Source of the DNA: Listeria ivanovii subsp. ivanovii
GTDB lineage: Bacteria > Bacillota > Bacilli > Lactobacillales > Listeriaceae
Direction of reading: 5' to 3'
Assembly (NCBI RefSeq): GCF_900187025.1
Contig: NZ_LT906478.1
Span: forward strand, 852,001-916,000
DNA: 64,000 nucleotides
Positions within the stretch are counted from its first letter, which is position 1; each line of letters starts with the position of its first letter. Below are positions 54,081 to 64,000 of this stretch, one piece after another. The notes below the pieces were generated by a model. It had not been told where the DNA came from, did not search any database, and worked only from the letters and a program-made list of their open reading frames with translations. The position numbers and the translations under genes are program-made.

Positions 54081-55349
54081 ATGAACAACAAAGTGATGGA
54101 TTTTATGACGAATAAATTTGCGCCAAAAGTAAATAAAGTTGTCAAAAATCCTTGGGTCTCTGCGATACAAGATGCAATTATGTCAGCACTTCCGCTAGTT
54201 TTTGTCGGTTCTTTAGTGACCATTGTTTCCTTACTCAAAAATTTATTTCCTAAGATGCCTGATTTCTCCATGATTAGTAACTTTTCTTTTGGGATGTTTG
54301 GCTTGGTTGTAGCTTTTTTGATTCCATATTATGTAATGGAAAAGAAAGGCAATAGTAGCCAAAAATTAATCGCTGGCGCAACCGGATTGGTACTCTTCCT
54401 GATGCTGTTATTTCCGACCATTACAGCAGATGGGAATGCCGTTTATATTTTATCAAGGTTTGGAGCAACTGGGATGTTTTTATCGATTACAACAGGTTTA
54501 TTTGCGGGAGTAGTAATGAATTTTGCCGCAAAACGCTCGTTGTTCAGTGAAGATACGCCTATTCCAGATTTTGTTGTTGGTTGGTTTAATAGTCTTTTAC
54601 CAATTACGTTTATATTAATAGTAGGTTGGTTAATTACGGTTCAATTTAATATTGATTTTTTTGAAGTAATTGTTGCTGTATTTAGCCCGCTTGCGTCGAT
54701 TGTACAATCTTATCCGGGATTTGTCTTATCTGTATTTATTCCAGCATTTCTTTACACATTTGGGATTTCAGGGTGGGTGATGATGCCGGCGATTTATCCA
54801 GTTTATATGGCAGGACTCGCAGCAAATGCAGAAGCCGTGACGAATGGTGGAACTGCCTCAAACATCGCAACGCAAGAAACTGTCTATGCCTTAATCTTCA
54901 TTGGCGGAGTAGGAACGACTTTATCGCTTTCCGTGATGATGCTCGTTTTAAGTAAATCGATTCAACTGAAGGCAATCGGAAAAGCCGTGATCGTTCCTTC
55001 TATTTTTAATATCAATGAACCGTTATTTTTCGGAGCACCAATTGCCTTCAATCCTTACTTAATGATTCCAACATGGATAAATGCTTTATTAGTACCAAGT
55101 ATCGCGTACTTTGTTATGACAGTTAATTTAGTTAATATACCGGCGCAGTCATTTTTACTTTGGTATATGCCTTATCCAGTAACATCCTATTTAGCAACAC
55201 AAGATTGGCGCGGGATTATTGCTTGTTTAGCGATTATCGTGATAACTTGGCTCGTATACCTGCCATTCTTTAAAGCATATGATAACTCTTTGCTCAAAAA
55301 AGAAAAACTAGAAGCACAAGAAACAACCAGTGAAATGGCAACAAATTGA
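54081..55349 (+). CDS. PTS cellobiose-type EIIC permease
   Basis: 422 residues, ten membrane segments: FMTNKFAPKVNKVVKNPWVSAIQDAI (in part) start, FGISGWVMMPAIYPVYM and the loop IFNINEPLFFGAPIAFNPYL. It lies four bases after EIIB with SD GGAGG. The following GH1 gene suggests a beta-glucoside substrate. Confidence 0.93.
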   Translation: MNNKVMDFMTNKFAPKVNKVVKNPWVSAIQDAIMSALPLVFVGSLVTIVSLLKNLFPKMPDFSMISNFSFGMFGLVVAFLIPYYVMEKKGNSSQKLIAGATGLVLFLMLLFPTITADGNAVYILSRFGATGMFLSITTGLFAGVVMNFAAKRSLFSEDTPIPDFVVGWFNSLLPITFILIVGWLITVQFNIDFFEVIVAVFSPLASIVQSYPGFVLSVFIPAFLYTFGISGWVMMPAIYPVYMAGLAANAEAVTNGGTASNIATQETVYALIFIGGVGTTLSLSVMMLVLSKSIQLKAIGKAVIVPSIFNINEPLFFGAPIAFNPYLMIPTWINALLVPSIAYFVMTVNLVNIPAQSFLLWYMPYPVTSYLATQDWRGIIACLAIIVITWLVYLPFFKAYDNSLLKKEKLEAQETTSEMATN

Positions 55350-55363
55350 TTGGAGGAAACAAA

Positions 55364-57177
<1,814 letters not shown>

Positions 57178-57180
57178 CCT

Positions 57181-57219
57181 GATAAAGCTAGTTGTGGCCC
57201 TCATACAACTGGCTTTATC
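57181..57219 (+). promoter_or_regulatory. Strong hairpin without T-run before the PRD regulator gene
   Basis: GATAAAGCTAGTTGT (57181-57195) pairs with ACAACTGGCTTTATC (57205-57219), a 15-bp stem with one G:U pair and a nine-base loop. No T-tract follows. The SD GGGGG of the regulator starts eight bases later. It may stabilise or separate the upstream mRNA. Confidence 0.55.
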
Positions 57220-57240
57220 TATATAGGGGGTAAACAAGAA

Positions 57241-59139
57241 ATGGATACGCAAAAAGAAATACTAGCTTATTTGGCCAAACATACGAGTAAGTGGGTTACC
57301 TCAAATGAGTTAGCAGATTTTTGTGAGTGCACGACACGAACAATCCGTGCAAAAGTTTTCAAAATAAATGAAGCATCACCTGATTTAATTAAATCCAATC
57401 AACAAGGTTACCAGCTTAATGAAAATGTGAAATTGGAAGTGCAAACAGAAAGTGACTCGGCAGAACGCAAATCACAGTTATTGCTTCAACTAATTAAAAA
57501 TTCGACTAAAGGCGTTGATTTATTTGATCTCGCCGATATTTTGTATATTTCAGAAGTCACCTTAAAAAAAGATATCCAGCAATTAAAAAAAGAACTTCGA
57601 GATGCCGATGTCCAAATCGTCATAAGTAAAAACCGAATTAAATTAATTGGCAAAGAGACAGCCAAAAGAAAATACATGATTTCTTTACTATATGAAGAAG
57701 GCGGATACAGAGAAAGTATTAAAGGGCACATTCAAGAAATGATTGGTGCTATTTCGATTGATAAGCTACAAAATATTATTGGCGAAGTACTTACAAAAGA
57801 AGCAATCACAACGAATCAATATTCGATGATGAACATTGTTTTACATTATGCCATCAGTATGGTGCGCATTGGGCAAGGAAACACGCTAATTGAAACTAAA
57901 AGTACCCTCATAAAAAAAGCCTCAAAAGAATATCAAATATCGAAAAAAATTGCCAGAATCCTTTCTAAAGAATATCAACTAGAATTCTCAGAAGAAGAAA
58001 TACAACAATTAGCTTTACAATACGTTGGGTTACAAAATGAAAAATCAGCCAATGCCAAACAAGAAGAATTAGAAAAATTTGTCGATAGTAAAATCATCCA
58101 TGCCTTAGAATTAGCCCTTACAAATGTCGAGGAAACCTATTTAATTGATTTACAAAACGAACAACTTTTCATCAAACTCGCGATTCATATTCAAAGTTTA
58201 TACTACCGAGCACGTTACAAAACTTATACAAGAAACTTAAGCCTATTAGACATAAAAACATCTTATCCAGTCACATTTGATATTGCTGTATACATCTCTT
58301 CATTATTACAAGAAAAATTAGATATCGATTTTAATGAAGACGAAATCTCCTTTATTGCCCTACATATCGGCTCCTTTTTAGAAAGTCAAAACCATAACAA
58401 TGTCAAACTGAAAATTGGATTATTGGTCGATGATTACCATGATTTAAGAGTTAACATGTTAAATAAACTGTACGAGTTATTTGAAAAAGAAGCAGAAATT
58501 AAAGTAATCGAAAAAGAAATAGCAGAAATAGAGTTAGATATTCTGTTAACTACCAACCGAGAAGTGGCTTTAGAAAAAGCTGGCTCCATTTTCATCCATC
58601 CATTACTAACCAATAAAGATATCAAAAAAATCACTAGTCGAATTCATACAAAGCAGCAAATACTCGAAAATAACCAACTTGCCAAACAAATAGATCATTA
58701 TGTTGTCAAGTCGCTATATTCCAACCAAATTGATCCCTCAGAACTAACTCCACTAAAAATTAGAGCACAAATGGTAAATAAAATGGAAAAACAAGCGTTT
58801 GTTAGGGCGGATTTCCATGAAAATGTAGAGAAACGCGAACAAATGGCACCAACTAGCTTTCCTTCAGGCATCGCAATACCACACTCCATCGAAAACGATG
58901 CCGAGAAAAGTGGTGTTTCGATCATGACGCTTCAAGAACCCATTTTTTGGAATGAAGTGGAGATAAAGTTAATTGCACTTGTCGCCATTAGTAAAAACGA
59001 TGCTAATGAATTTAATGATTTTTTTGAGAAATTTGTTGAAATCGTTTCGGAACAAGTGAATGCTAAAAGACTGTCTATGGCGGAAAGTTTCGAAGAGTTT
59101 GTTCAAAAATTAAAAATAATGATTGAAGAAAATGAGTAG
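57241..59139 (+). CDS. PRD-containing PTS regulator (BglG/LicR type)
   Basis: 632 residues: two N-terminal helix-turn-helix units (SNELADFCECTTRTIRAKV; LADILYISEVTLKKDIQQL), two PRDs (about 175-280 and 285-390), an EIIB-like region lacking the expected cysteine (LKIGLLVDDYHDLRVNML) and an EIIA-2 domain with SGIAIPHSIENDA. It should activate the adjacent PTS operon. ATG 57241 has SD AGGGGG. It shares this layout with the regulator at 15910, which keeps its cysteine. Confidence 0.9.
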   Translation: MDTQKEILAYLAKHTSKWVTSNELADFCECTTRTIRAKVFKINEASPDLIKSNQQGYQLNENVKLEVQTESDSAERKSQLLLQLIKNSTKGVDLFDLADILYISEVTLKKDIQQLKKELRDADVQIVISKNRIKLIGKETAKRKYMISLLYEEGGYRESIKGHIQEMIGAISIDKLQNIIGEVLTKEAITTNQYSMMNIVLHYAISMVRIGQGNTLIETKSTLIKKASKEYQISKKIARILSKEYQLEFSEEEIQQLALQYVGLQNEKSANAKQEELEKFVDSKIIHALELALTNVEETYLIDLQNEQLFIKLAIHIQSLYYRARYKTYTRNLSLLDIKTSYPVTFDIAVYISSLLQEKLDIDFNEDEISFIALHIGSFLESQNHNNVKLKIGLLVDDYHDLRVNMLNKLYELFEKEAEIKVIEKEIAEIELDILLTTNREVALEKAGSIFIHPLLTNKDIKKITSRIHTKQQILENNQLAKQIDHYVVKSLYSNQIDPSELTPLKIRAQMVNKMEKQAFVRADFHENVEKREQMAPTSFPSGIAIPHSIENDAEKSGVSIMTLQEPIFWNEVEIKLIALVAISKNDANEFNDFFEKFVEIVSEQVNAKRLSMAESFEEFVQKLKIMIEENE

Positions 59140-59142
59140 TTA

Positions 59143-59174
59143 AAAGCCGTGTATTTCAAGTACATGGCTTTTTT
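59143..59174 (+). terminator. Terminator of the PRD regulator gene
   Basis: AAAGCCGTGTA / TACATGGCTTT with T-run. Confidence 0.85.
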
Positions 59175-59177
59175 CTG

Positions 59178-59415
59178 TTGAAGAATCGATTAAATTGAGC
59201 TATAATAAAACCATCAACCCTAAAGGAGTGTTATCTTAAGCCAATGAAATTCTAATCCTGTACTATAAGAAAAAATGAAGAAAGCTATCTTAATTTAAGA
59301 TAGAAACTATTTTTTCGGACGGGATTCGTATGTTCATTTCGCATGATAACACAGCCATAAGTTTTTTTGGCGTAGTTTGCGGATTCCTCTCTGAAATTTT
59401 CAGGAGGTTATTTTT
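59178..59415 (+). ncRNA. rli53: Antibiotic-responsive attenuator leader (rli53-type)
   Basis: Promoter TTGAAG (59178-59183), 17 bases, TATAAT (59201-59206), giving a leader of about 200 bases. It contains a three-codon ORF (ATG AAA TTC TAA, 59244-59255). A 9-bp hairpin (59285-59303) is followed by T6 (59310-59315). TATCTTAA at 59232-59239 can pair alternatively with the 3' arm. A late hairpin (about 59386-59407) covers the SD AGGAGG. In L. monocytogenes the leader of lmo0919 is rli53, shown by term-seq to respond to lincomycin. I identify this from position and structure. Confidence 0.8.
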
Positions 59416-60987
59416 ATGTCTATAATCGAAATAAATCAATTAAAAATAGAAGTAGCAGATCGCGTGTTAGTTGAAATTCCGCATCTGCTCGTAAATCAAA
59501 AAGCTAGAATTGGTATTATTGGGCAAAATGGGCTTGGTAAAACAACGCTTATCGAAGTTATCGCGGGTGTCCAAGAACCAGCTGTAGGTAAAGTTACTAT
59601 TCAAGGAAGGCTTGCTTACATTAAACAACTGCCAACAGATAAAAGTACAAAAAGTGGTGGGGAAAAAACAAGAAAAGCAATCCAACAAGCAATGCGCCAA
59701 AATCCGAGTGTTTTGCTAGCAGATGAACCAACTAGTAACTTGGATGTGGAAAGCGTAAAACATTTAGAACGACAGTGGAAAGACTGGCATGGCTCCTTAA
59801 TTATCATCTCGCATGACCGGGCATTTTTAAACAGTCTTTGTACGGAAATATGGGAAATTAAAGACCAAAAAATCCAAGTATACAAAGGTAATTACCAAGC
59901 TTATTTAAAGCAAAGAAAACAGCAAGAAAACCAAGCAGAACTGGCCTACAAAGAATTTAAAAATAAAAAGAAACAACTAGAAGCTTCTCAAAATTACCAT
60001 GAAGTCGAAGCAGGACGAATTGTAAAACCAGGAAAACGACTCAATGCGAAAGAAGCAAGCGCCTTTAAAGCTGGAAAAGGGACACAGCAGAAAAAGCAAC
60101 ATAGCACTATTAAGGCACTTGATAAGCGAATTGAACGGCTTGGAAACGTGGAAAAGCCACACAAAGCGAAACCAATAAAAATTTCCACCCCAGAGAACCG
60201 AATAATCAAAAAGGGAAATACCATTCTAACTGCCGCAGAAGCAACATACGAAATTGCCGGAAAAAAGCTATTTTCAACAACGGGCTTTTCTATTAAGTCA
60301 GGAGACAAAGTAGCACTAATTGGCGAAAATGCCAGTGGGAAAACGAGCTTTTTAAAACAAATCCTTCAAAATAATTCTAAGTTAGTATGCAGTAATCAAG
60401 CAAAAATCGCCTATTTTGATCAGGAACTACAAGGTTTAGACTTAACAAAAACACTATTAGAAAATATGATAGATATTAGTGTTCAAAGCAAACAAATGAC
60501 TAAAGAAGTCCTTGGAAGCATGCATTTCAAAGAAACCGATTGGCACAAAAAAGCGAGCTTACTTTCAGGCGGAGAACGAGTAAAACTACTCCTTAGTATG
60601 CTCCTTGTAAGCGATGCAAATTTTCTAATCCTCGATGAACCAACGAATTACTTAGATATTTTTGCAATGGAGGCATTGGAAACGCTAATTCAAAATTTCA
60701 CAGGCACCGTACTTTTTGTTTCCCATGATAGAACTTTTGTAAGTCAAGTAGCAGAACAGCTTCTAGTTATCGAATCAGGCAAAATGGCTTTTTACCGAAT
60801 GGCCTTCGCGGAATACGAGGCTAGTATAACGCCAAGTCGTATTACAGAAGAAGATAAGCTTATTCTGGAAATGCGAATGTCTGAAATCGCCGCCAAGCTG
60901 ATGCAGCCTAACCTAAAGGCAGAAGATAAGGCATTACTGGAAAAAGATTACCAAGAAGTTATTACAAAAAGAAGACAGTTCAATTGA
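59416..60987 (+). CDS. ABC-F ribosome-protection protein (Vga/Lsa type, Lmo0919)
   Basis: 523 residues, two ATPase domains without membrane segments: Walker A IGQNGLGKTTL and IGENASGKTSF, signatures KSGGEKTR and LLSGGERVK, Walker B LLADEPTSNLD and LILDEPTNYLD. The interdomain linker (about 155-265) is the antibiotic resistance arm. EGD-e Lmo0919 confers resistance to lincosamides, streptogramin A and pleuromutilins by displacing the drug from the ribosome. The control is by the attenuator upstream. Confidence 0.92.
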   Translation: MSIIEINQLKIEVADRVLVEIPHLLVNQKARIGIIGQNGLGKTTLIEVIAGVQEPAVGKVTIQGRLAYIKQLPTDKSTKSGGEKTRKAIQQAMRQNPSVLLADEPTSNLDVESVKHLERQWKDWHGSLIIISHDRAFLNSLCTEIWEIKDQKIQVYKGNYQAYLKQRKQQENQAELAYKEFKNKKKQLEASQNYHEVEAGRIVKPGKRLNAKEASAFKAGKGTQQKKQHSTIKALDKRIERLGNVEKPHKAKPIKISTPENRIIKKGNTILTAAEATYEIAGKKLFSTTGFSIKSGDKVALIGENASGKTSFLKQILQNNSKLVCSNQAKIAYFDQELQGLDLTKTLLENMIDISVQSKQMTKEVLGSMHFKETDWHKKASLLSGGERVKLLLSMLLVSDANFLILDEPTNYLDIFAMEALETLIQNFTGTVLFVSHDRTFVSQVAEQLLVIESGKMAFYRMAFAEYEASITPSRITEEDKLILEMRMSEIAAKLMQPNLKAEDKALLEKDYQEVITKRRQFN

Positions 60988-61002
60988 ATTGTCTTCTTTT
61001 TT
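60970..61002 (+). terminator. Terminator overlapping the ABC-F stop
   Basis: AGAAGACA / TGTCTTCT with inner TTCAATTGAA, then TTTTT. Its 5' arm is coding. Confidence 0.85.
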
Positions 61003-61109
61003 GAAGATAGAATGTAATAAAGTTAACTACTTCACCTTTTGCTTGATTTCTTCAAAAGATAGGCTTAGAATCAAATAGTTATTAAAAGAGTAAAGAAAGA
61101 AGGAATCCC

Positions 61110-62132
61110 ATGTTTAGTCATCTTCCGGATTCATTCCTACAAATGAACACTATTTTTATCTCTATTTTGATTGAGGCATTACCATTTGTACTTATTGGAG
61201 TGTTTATTGCCGGTTTTATTCAAATGTTTATTTCAGAAAAATTCATCGCTCGCGTCATCCCTAAAAATAAATTTCTAGCAGTCATTGTTGGTTCGTTAAT
61301 AGGTGTATTTTTCCCATCTTGTGAGTGCGGGATTGTTCCGATTGTACGTAATTTACTCGCAAAAGGAGTACCGCTTCACGCTGGAATTGCTTTTATGCTT
61401 ACAGCGCCAATTATTAATCCTGTTGTATTATTTTCGACTTATGTGGCATTTGGTAGTACTTGGGAAGTTCCGCTATTACGTGTTGCTGGAAGTCTCGTTG
61501 TTGCATTAGTCGTTGGCAATATTATCGCTTATTTTTATAAAGGGACAGGACTTAAGGATCGTTTTCTAAAATATGAAGCTGCCGGTGAAAAAGTGGTAGT
61601 ACCAGCTGCGAATTTAGCTACAGTTGGTCCAAATAATGGAATGGTTACTTCTCATTTCCAAGTTTTAGAAGCGGAAACAGAAGCTAACCATAATCACCAC
61701 CATCACGGCGAAGCACACGTTCACATGGAAATGTCGCTAAGCCAAAAAGTATGGCATACAGTACAACACGCCGTAGATGAGTTTTTCTCGGTTGGAAAAT
61801 ACTTGGTTTTTGGTGCTTTGCTAGCTGCAGCAATGCAAACATACATCAAAACATCTACGCTAGTTTCCATTGGTCACGGCCCAGTGCTATCGATTTTATT
61901 AATGATGGTACTCGCATTTGTGCTTTCACTATGTTCTGAAGCAGATGCCTTTATCGCTGCATCATTTCGTAGTGTTTTCTCCACCCAGTCTATCGTTGCA
62001 TTTTTAGTGTTCGGTCCGATGCTGGATATTAAAAATTTAATGATGATGTTAGGATCATTTAAAGCAAAATTTGTGCTATTAATTGTTACTAGCGTTACGA
62101 TTGTTGTCTTTTTATATGCTTTGGTCATTTAA
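61110..62132 (+). CDS. DUF318-type permease with His-rich loop
   Basis: 340 residues and eight or so membrane helices. It has the family cysteines FFPSCECGIVPIVRNL and the TAPIINPVVLFSTYVAF motif in repeat 1, and SLCSEADAFIAASF in repeat 2. The central cytosolic loop is His-rich (NHNHHHHGEAHVHMEM, about residues 195-210), which suggests metal binding. Such permeases have been linked to metal or metalloid export. SD GAAGGA precedes ATG 61110. It is paired with the next gene, 18 bases on. Confidence 0.85.
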   Translation: MFSHLPDSFLQMNTIFISILIEALPFVLIGVFIAGFIQMFISEKFIARVIPKNKFLAVIVGSLIGVFFPSCECGIVPIVRNLLAKGVPLHAGIAFMLTAPIINPVVLFSTYVAFGSTWEVPLLRVAGSLVVALVVGNIIAYFYKGTGLKDRFLKYEAAGEKVVVPAANLATVGPNNGMVTSHFQVLEAETEANHNHHHHGEAHVHMEMSLSQKVWHTVQHAVDEFFSVGKYLVFGALLAAAMQTYIKTSTLVSIGHGPVLSILLMMVLAFVLSLCSEADAFIAASFRSVFSTQSIVAFLVFGPMLDIKNLMMMLGSFKAKFVLLIVTSVTIVVFLYALVI

Positions 62133-62150
62133 ACGAAGGAAGGTGAACAA

Positions 62151-62990
62151 ATGTTTCGTGTATTTATTCTATTTGGATTTGGCTTTTATTTGATGCAGCT
62201 CCATATTTCAGGTGATATAAGTAAATATATCAATATGAAGTATTCTTATTTATCATTCTCTGCAATGATTGCTGCTTTTTTACTTGCGCTTGTTCAGCTT
62301 ATTATGGTTTTCCGAGATGAAGATCTTGGTGCAAAAACGGAGCACCTAGGACATACTCATGAAGGTGAAAATACGTTTTGGAAAAAAATTCTAGTTTACG
62401 GATTACTTTCCTATGCTTTAATTGCTGGATTTATGTTTCCAGTGGCAACACTTGATTCGACAATCGTTTCCGCGAAAGGATTCCACTTTCCGAAAAATAA
62501 TGAAGCAGGGGATGATCCCTATGCCGCGAACCAATTTTTACGTCCAGATACAAGTGGCTATTTTGGTAAAACCGATTATGAAAAAATGATGGAAAAAGAA
62601 AAAGCAACGATTATTGATCAAAATCCTATCAAAGTAACTGATAGTAATTACTTGATGACGATGGAGATTTTATATAATTATCCTGGTGAATTTGCAGGAA
62701 AACAAATTGAATTTACTGGTTTTGTTTATAATGATAATGTGACGAAAGATAATAATCTATTTTTATTCCGCTTTGGTATCATTCATTGTGTGGCAGATTC
62801 TGGTGTGTTCGGAATGCTCGTTCAAATGCCTGAGAAAACCAGCTATTCAAATGATACATGGCTTTCTGTGAAAGGAACAATTGCCCAAGAATATTACGCC
62901 CCTTTCAAAATGACGATTCCCTCTGTCAAAGTGGATTCATATAAAGAAATAGGGAAACCAAAATCAGTTTATGTCTATCGTAAATATTAA
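62151..62990 (+). CDS. TIGR03943-family membrane protein
   Basis: 279 residues: two or three N-terminal helices, a short His-containing loop (HLGHTHEGENTFW), and a soluble C-terminal domain with FTGFVYNDNVTKDNNLFLFRFGIIHCVADSGVFGML (in part), which has the conserved Cys of the family. Members are nearly always encoded next to a DUF318 permease, as here. The pair may form one transport system. SD GAAGGAAGGTG. Confidence 0.85.
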   Translation: MFRVFILFGFGFYLMQLHISGDISKYINMKYSYLSFSAMIAAFLLALVQLIMVFRDEDLGAKTEHLGHTHEGENTFWKKILVYGLLSYALIAGFMFPVATLDSTIVSAKGFHFPKNNEAGDDPYAANQFLRPDTSGYFGKTDYEKMMEKEKATIIDQNPIKVTDSNYLMTMEILYNYPGEFAGKQIEFTGFVYNDNVTKDNNLFLFRFGIIHCVADSGVFGMLVQMPEKTSYSNDTWLSVKGTIAQEYYAPFKMTIPSVKVDSYKEIGKPKSVYVYRKY

Positions 62991-63080
62991 AATCGTTACT
63001 TGCAGATTTAATCAGCTTGCGTTATCCTTATATAAAGCTGTTTACGTTTTCACGAATGAATAAAAGGATGGAACAATCAA

Positions 63081-64000
63081 ATGAATGATTATAATCACTA
63101 CTTCCATTTCCAAAGAGAAGAATGGCGCAAGCTGGAAGTGAGTAAAGACCAAATTTTAACTGCAGAGGAATTGGAAGAAATTCGTGGTTTAAACGACCGG
63201 ATTTCACTGCAAGATATCTCGGAAATTTATTTACCGTTAATTAAATTAATTGCGATTCAATATCATGAAGCAATTTTTATTCACGGTGAAAAAATGGAAT
63301 ACTTAAAGAAAAAAGAATCACGCGCACCATTTATTATCGCACTAGCAGGAAGTGTTGCAGTCGGTAAAAGTACAACGGCACGTGTTTTTAAGCTAATGCT
63401 AGATCGCTGGTTCTCTAAAACAAGACAAGTAGAGCTAGTAACAACAGACGGTTTTTTATATCCAAATAAAATTTTAGAAGAACAAGGAATCATGAACAAA
63501 AAAGGATTCCCAGAAAGCTATGACCGCGAACGCTTTGCCAAGTTTTTGACGGATCTAAAAGCGAATAAAGAAGATGTAGAAGTACCACTTTACTCACATT
63601 TTACCTATGATGTGTTAGAAGAGGCTAGGACAATGCATAATCCTGATATTGTCATTATTGAAGGGATTAATGTCTTACAAGCTGATCAACACGAGAGCTT
63701 ATTTCCAAGTGACTTTTTTGATTTCTCGGTTTATATGGATGCAGATGAAGACAATATCAAGAAATGGTATTTAGAACGTTTCTTTATGCTTCGTGAAACA
63801 GCCTTTCAAGACGAAAGCTCTTATTTCCACCCTTATACAAAAATTAGCAAACAAGAAGCCGAAGATTTTGCGCTAGACGTATGGGATACAATTAACGGCG
63901 TCAACTTAAAAGAAAATATTGAAAAAACAAAGTATCGAGCGGATCTAGTCCTTCATAAAGGCACTGATCACCTTATTTCCGATATATATTTACGAAAATA
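63081..64000 (+). CDS. coaA: Type I pantothenate kinase (last base of stop codon cut)
   Basis: 306 residues; the window ends at the first two bases of the stop codon. Walker A AGSVAVGKSTTAR, the pantothenate-site TTDGFLYPN, PESYD and VIIEGINVLQ, and the C-terminal ERFFMLRETAFQD match the E. coli CoaA type. It starts CoA synthesis by phosphorylating pantothenate. SD AAAAGGATGG precedes ATG 63081. Confidence 0.93.
   Translation, partial: MNDYNHYFHFQREEWRKLEVSKDQILTAEELEEIRGLNDRISLQDISEIYLPLIKLIAIQYHEAIFIHGEKMEYLKKKESRAPFIIALAGSVAVGKSTTARVFKLMLDRWFSKTRQVELVTTDGFLYPNKILEEQGIMNKKGFPESYDRERFAKFLTDLKANKEDVEVPLYSHFTYDVLEEARTMHNPDIVIIEGINVLQADQHESLFPSDFFDFSVYMDADEDNIKKWYLERFFMLRETAFQDESSYFHPYTKISKQEAEDFALDVWDTINGVNLKENIEKTKYRADLVLHKGTDHLISDIYLRK

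Overview
The window is Listeria chromosome, of the L. monocytogenes / L. innocua group. The evidence is low-GC coding with Gram-positive ribosome-binding sites, and above all the gene order cgoX-acpS-alr-mazE-mazF-rsbR-rsbS-rsbT-rsbU-rsbV-rsbW-sigB-rsbX-sulP-tex. That order, and the flanking order (cshA upstream; gntR, OsmC, glutathione reductase, AI-2E family, succinate-semialdehyde dehydrogenase, ABC-F protein and coaA downstream), matches the lmo0865-lmo0922 region of strain EGD-e as I remember it. I could not run a search, so the species is not fixed.

Layout. 1-4.4 kb: end of a GH130 phosphorylase gene, a phosphohexomutase, and the cold-shock DEAD-box helicase gene cshA behind a long leader. 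4.4-15.7 kb: an accessory, decaying region. It holds two large secreted M60 (enhancin-like) metalloprotease genes on the minus strand, the second broken by one TGA codon, and the 3' tail of a third copy. It also holds a queT gene under a preQ1 riboswitch, a fused pair of 5'-truncated divergent genes (TetR-like and amidohydrolase), IS and integrase scraps, a frameshifted secreted protein, an SOS-controlled YolD-like gene and the stub of an MFS transporter. 15.9-22.4 kb: a PTS operon with its PRD regulator, glucosamine-6-phosphate deaminase, an aldo/keto reductase and a sugar isomerase, but no glycosidase.

22.5-30.5 kb: a SigB-promoted LPXTG/LysM wall protein, a nested inverted repeat, PH-domain membrane proteins, coproporphyrinogen oxidase, holo-ACP synthase, alanine racemase and MazEF. 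30.7-35.7 kb: the complete sigB stress operon with an internal SigB promoter. 35.9-43.6 kb: SulP transporter, Tex, SprT-like protein, four tRNA genes in two pairs, a frataxin-like protein, and a PTS EIIC with its GntR regulator sharing a candidate operator. 43.7-53.6 kb: redox and stress genes, two of them (GyrI-like protein and succinate-semialdehyde dehydrogenase) with clear SigB promoters. 53.7-59.1 kb: a second PTS operon with a cre site, an unusual GH1 enzyme and a PRD regulator. 59.2-64 kb: an antibiotic-responsive attenuator (rli53-type) in front of an ABC-F resistance protein, a permease pair and pantothenate kinase, whose stop codon is cut by the window end.

The core genes link cell-wall alanine supply, toxin-antitoxin and general stress control. 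The two PTS operons show carbon-catabolite or PRD control. The most unusual material is the M60 array and the wreckage between 4.4 and 15.7 kb, the SOS-type palindrome in front of the YolD-like gene, and the GH1 enzyme whose acid/base glutamate is glutamine.
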